Origin: Chitinophaga sp. H8
GTDB taxonomy: Bacteria > Bacteroidota > Bacteroidia > Chitinophagales > Chitinophagaceae
Reading direction: 5' to 3'
DNA length: 64,000 nucleotides
Assembly (NCBI RefSeq): GCF_040567655.1
Contig: NZ_JBEXAC010000002.1
Span: 2,418,001-2,482,000 of the forward strand
Part shown: one piece after another, positions 61,447 through 64,000 of the stretch
Numbering within the stretch: position 1 is the first letter of the stretch
How the letters are laid out: every line of letters begins with the position of its first letter
The notes under the pieces: model-generated
Told to the model about the DNA's origin: nothing
Databases searched by the model: none
The model's input: only the letters and a program-made list of their open reading frames with translations
Program-made: the position numbers and the translations under genes

Positions 61447-63096
61447 ATGAAGAAGCAATTTATTTATCCGGTTTATATGGTCCTGACGCTGGCAGCTTTA
61501 TGGCTGTCTGGCTGTAAGAAAGATTATCTGGAAAGAACACCCAGCGATTATATCAGTGAAGAAGAGGTGTTCCGTAATATAGAAAATGCACAGGCTTTCC
61601 TCAACAATGCATATAATGCATTGCCCGATTGGCTGTATCCCAGCGATGGTGGTAATTATAATATTGGGGCAGGTACAGATGAAATGGTGCACCAGTGGTT
61701 TCATGCCAGAACAGCCCGGGATTTTAATTCCGGCAACTGGAACCCGGCTAATTTCCCCTTACAGAACGTATACACGGATTGTTACAGCGCGATCCGCCGT
61801 ATTAATATCTTCCTGAAAAATTTTGATCTGATACCGGAAGAAGTAGGTACGGGTGTAGGAAACAGGAAAAACAGGCTGAAAGGAGAGGCGTATGGACTGC
61901 GTGCATTTTACTATTTTGAATTATTTAAAATGTGGGGTGGCGTACCTCTCCTGGACCATGCTTTATCACCTGCTGGTGAAAACATTTACCTGCCCAGGAA
62001 TACAGAAGAGGAAGTGATCAGCTTTATCAAAAAGGATATCGAAGAAGCCATTGCACTATTACCTGCCAAGCATGATGATAGCCAGCTGGGCCGTTTTACA
62101 GCTACTGCTGCTAAAGCGCTGCTGTCAAAAGTAACCCTCTATTATGCCAGTAGCCTGTGGAATCCTGGTAATGATGCGGCACGCTGGGAAGCCGCAGCCA
62201 TAGCTGCGAAAGACGCGATCAGCTATGCGGAAAAAAATGGATATATCATCTCCCTGGGAGAAGTAGGCCAGAAAAAAGCATATGAACGTATTTTCCTGGA
62301 GCTTAATAACCCTGAAGTGCTTTTCTGTAAAAATACTTACATGAGCAGCTACTGGGATTTTTATGCTTCTTCCCTGGGCTGTGGCGGCTGGTACGGAGAT
62401 AGCCCTCTGCAGGAAATGGTGGATGACTATGAAACCGCAACGGGGCTTTCCATTAAAGATCCTGCTGCCCATTATAATAACCAGGACCCTTATATAAACA
62501 GGGATCCCCGCTTTTACCAGAGTATCCTCTTTCACGGAGCCCAGTGGCAGGGAAGGAAAATCAATGTGGCACCCGGTGGGCTGGACAGGGATATGGACCG
62601 GCAGCGTACCAACTATTTTGTACGTAAATATATCCAGGAAGGCCACAACCTTTTTACAGATGTTGGATCTATCTACCGCCGGTTTTCCATTTACCGTCTG
62701 GGCGAATTGTACCTTAACTATGCAGAGGCCTGGAATGAAAGATATGGTCCGGATAATACCGTGTATGATGCGGTGAATAAACTCCGGAACAGAGCTGGTA
62801 TGCCTGACCTGCCGGGGGGATTATCGAAAGAAATAATGCGCGAAAGAATACGCCATGAAAGAAGAATAGAACTGGCTTTCGAAGGCCACCGTTTCTGGGA
62901 CGTTCGCCGCTGGAAAATTGCGGAACAGGTGGATAATGGGGAGGTACATGGTGTAAATGTAAGTACTGCCGGCGTATTCACCTATCCTGTATACGAAACA
63001 AGGGTATTCGATAAAAAGAAACATTACGTGTTCCCTATCCCGCAAAGTGAACTGGACAAAAATCAAAATATGAAACAAAACCCCGGTTGGGAATAG
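61447..63096 (+). CDS. RagB/SusD-family outer-membrane lipoprotein, PUL 4
   Basis: A 549-residue SusD with lipobox LWLSGC (Cys 23) then KKD. Family landmarks are RLKGEAYGLRAFYYFELFK, KMWGGVPLLDH, LNYAEAWNERYG and RHERRIELAFEGHRFWDVRR. The C-terminal half is close to the PUL 2 SusD, so the two PULs probably share a recent origin. It caps SusC at the surface and binds the PUL 4 glycan. The GH123-like gene starts 17 nt after the stop. Confidence 0.94.
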   Translation: MKKQFIYPVYMVLTLAALWLSGCKKDYLERTPSDYISEEEVFRNIENAQAFLNNAYNALPDWLYPSDGGNYNIGAGTDEMVHQWFHARTARDFNSGNWNPANFPLQNVYTDCYSAIRRINIFLKNFDLIPEEVGTGVGNRKNRLKGEAYGLRAFYYFELFKMWGGVPLLDHALSPAGENIYLPRNTEEEVISFIKKDIEEAIALLPAKHDDSQLGRFTATAAKALLSKVTLYYASSLWNPGNDAARWEAAAIAAKDAISYAEKNGYIISLGEVGQKKAYERIFLELNNPEVLFCKNTYMSSYWDFYASSLGCGGWYGDSPLQEMVDDYETATGLSIKDPAAHYNNQDPYINRDPRFYQSILFHGAQWQGRKINVAPGGLDRDMDRQRTNYFVRKYIQEGHNLFTDVGSIYRRFSIYRLGELYLNYAEAWNERYGPDNTVYDAVNKLRNRAGMPDLPGGLSKEIMRERIRHERRIELAFEGHRFWDVRRWKIAEQVDNGEVHGVNVSTAGVFTYPVYETRVFDKKKHYVFPIPQSELDKNQNMKQNPGWE

Positions 63097-63113
63097 CGGC
63101 TAAATTTCAACTT

Positions 63114-64000
63114 ATGAAAATATGGAGTATGGCCATCATCATCCCGATGATGGCCGTTATGAACGCACAGGCACAATACAATGGGGAATCCCAGTTGCAG
63201 GACATCCATACGGATAATACCGTGTTTACCATCGCCAAAAATACCTGGGATGTTCAGCATAGAGGCAACCACCGGGCCATCGTTCAGGTGAAACAAACAG
63301 GCATCAAAGCGGTAAAGGTGATCCTGCCCTGGAGAAGAACAGATGAGCATCCCGAAAATAAGCAGGTGATCATTACAGAACTGGCTACAGGACAGGTGGT
63401 GAAAAACATATATCCGGCACTGATGAGCCGGGAAAAAGGAATCCTGGTATTTGAACCTTCCGCCCTGCCAGCTAAATACGCCATTTATTACCTGCCATTC
63501 AATTACCGGAACAACTGGGATGATGCCAGATATGGTCCGCCCTGGAATGATTACCTCCCTGCTGATTATAAAACAGACAGCAGCTGGCTGCAAACTGTAA
63601 AGCTGGGCATTGACCAGCTGCCGCAAGCCGGCGTGGAAAAATTTGAGGCACGGTTGTCGCATGATTTCTTTACTTCCATGGGCCTGATAGCTACCCAAAC
63701 GGAAACGCAGCTACTAAAAAAGAAATCAGTAAATGATTTTACCGTGTTTCCGGAAGACCGGGCTTTTCCCATCCGTTTAACAGATGACCTGCCGCTGCGA
63801 TGGATCCGGCAACCCCGCAAGGCTGCTTTCTCCGGGCAGGCCATGCGGCAGGAGTATTATTGCTACCAGCTGGGGATATGGGCCAATAAAAAGGCACTGG
63901 AAGAGGTGAGCGTGGTGTTCTCGAAACTGACGCATCAGCAGGGGAAGGACAGTATTGCCAGGGATAGTATCACCTGTTTTAACCAGGAAGGCACTAACTG
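63114..64000 (+). CDS. GH123-like secreted protein, N-terminal part (3' end outside window)
   Basis: The first 295 codons of a longer gene. A signal peptide (AIIIPMMAVMNAQAQ) is followed by a beta-sandwich segment (AIVQVKQTGIKAVKVILPWR, then the RRTDEHPENKQVIITEL stretch). This fits the N-terminal domain found on GH123-type and related glycosidase-domain proteins. GH123 enzymes remove N-acetyl-beta-galactosamine, but the barrel that would settle the family lies beyond the window. It starts 17 nt after susD, so it is in the PUL 4 operon. Confidence 0.5.
   Translation, partial: MKIWSMAIIIPMMAVMNAQAQYNGESQLQDIHTDNTVFTIAKNTWDVQHRGNHRAIVQVKQTGIKAVKVILPWRRTDEHPENKQVIITELATGQVVKNIYPALMSREKGILVFEPSALPAKYAIYYLPFNYRNNWDDARYGPPWNDYLPADYKTDSSWLQTVKLGIDQLPQAGVEKFEARLSHDFFTSMGLIATQTETQLLKKKSVNDFTVFPEDRAFPIRLTDDLPLRWIRQPRKAAFSGQAMRQEYYCYQLGIWANKKALEEVSVVFSKLTHQQGKDSIARDSITCFNQEGTN

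Noticed and set aside
63063..63698. 211-codon minus-strand frame at the end of the window
   Set aside because: Opposite the real GH123-like gene and the susD end; composition is like a shadow frame.
1..64000. Insertion sequences, CRISPR arrays, tRNA or rRNA genes
   Set aside because: No transposase, regular repeat-spacer pattern, or tRNA/rRNA-like sequence was recognised on reading both strands.

Overview
The window reads as chromosomal DNA of a glycan-degrading Bacteroidota bacterium, most likely a Chitinophaga-like member of the Chitinophagaceae. The evidence is four SusC/SusD outer-membrane pairs, a FecR anti-sigma factor paired with each of four ECF sigma factors, Bacteroidota-type lipoprotein signals (cysteine followed by Lys, Asp or Glu), Bacteroidota promoter elements (TTG, about 19 nt, TAnnTTTG), and the TamB/TamL pair. 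No insertion sequence, prophage, CRISPR array, tRNA or rRNA was seen.

Layout: 1-5474 (minus) holds tamB followed by the start of tamL. Polysaccharide-utilisation locus (PUL) 1, 5681-17288 (plus): sigma, FecR, SusC, SusD, a GH99-like lipoprotein lacking both expected catalytic glutamates, a metallophosphoesterase, then after a terminator a secreted TIM-barrel glycosidase-like protein. 17370-19742 (minus) is an orphan FtsX/MacB-type permease. PUL 2, 19959-31904 (plus): sigma, FecR, SusC, SusD, two tandem paralogous TIM-barrel lipoproteins, and a GH127-type enzyme with its catalytic Cys pair. 31909-40554 (minus): an EamA transporter, a coiled-coil secreted protein, and an apparent operon of FAD/Fe-S oxidoreductase, sugar isomerase-like protein and propeller-cytochrome c. 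PUL 3, 40850-49250 (plus): sigma, FecR, SusC, SusD, a DUF4838-like protein. 49332-56135 (minus): an Lrp/AsnC regulator, then a diheme cytochrome, a beta-helix lipoprotein, a TonB receptor and a membrane LytTR regulator. PUL 4, 56288-64000 and beyond (plus): sigma, FecR, SusC, SusD and the start of a GH123-like protein.

How they work together: each SusC carries an N-terminal STN signalling domain, so each PUL should sense its glycan through SusC to FecR to the ECF sigma factor, then import oligosaccharides through SusCD and cut them with the lipoproteins and periplasmic enzymes encoded downstream.

The most interesting signal lies in the fecR-susC gaps. All four carry a hairpin preceded by an A-run, which is an intrinsic terminator in the antisense direction. 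In PUL 1 and PUL 4 a complete antisense promoter overlaps the susC start codon, predicting antisense RNAs of about 65-75 nt. Other notable points are hydrophobic C-terminal tails on all four sigma factors, and the cytochrome/beta-helix pair of unknown function linked to a TonB receptor and LytTR regulator.
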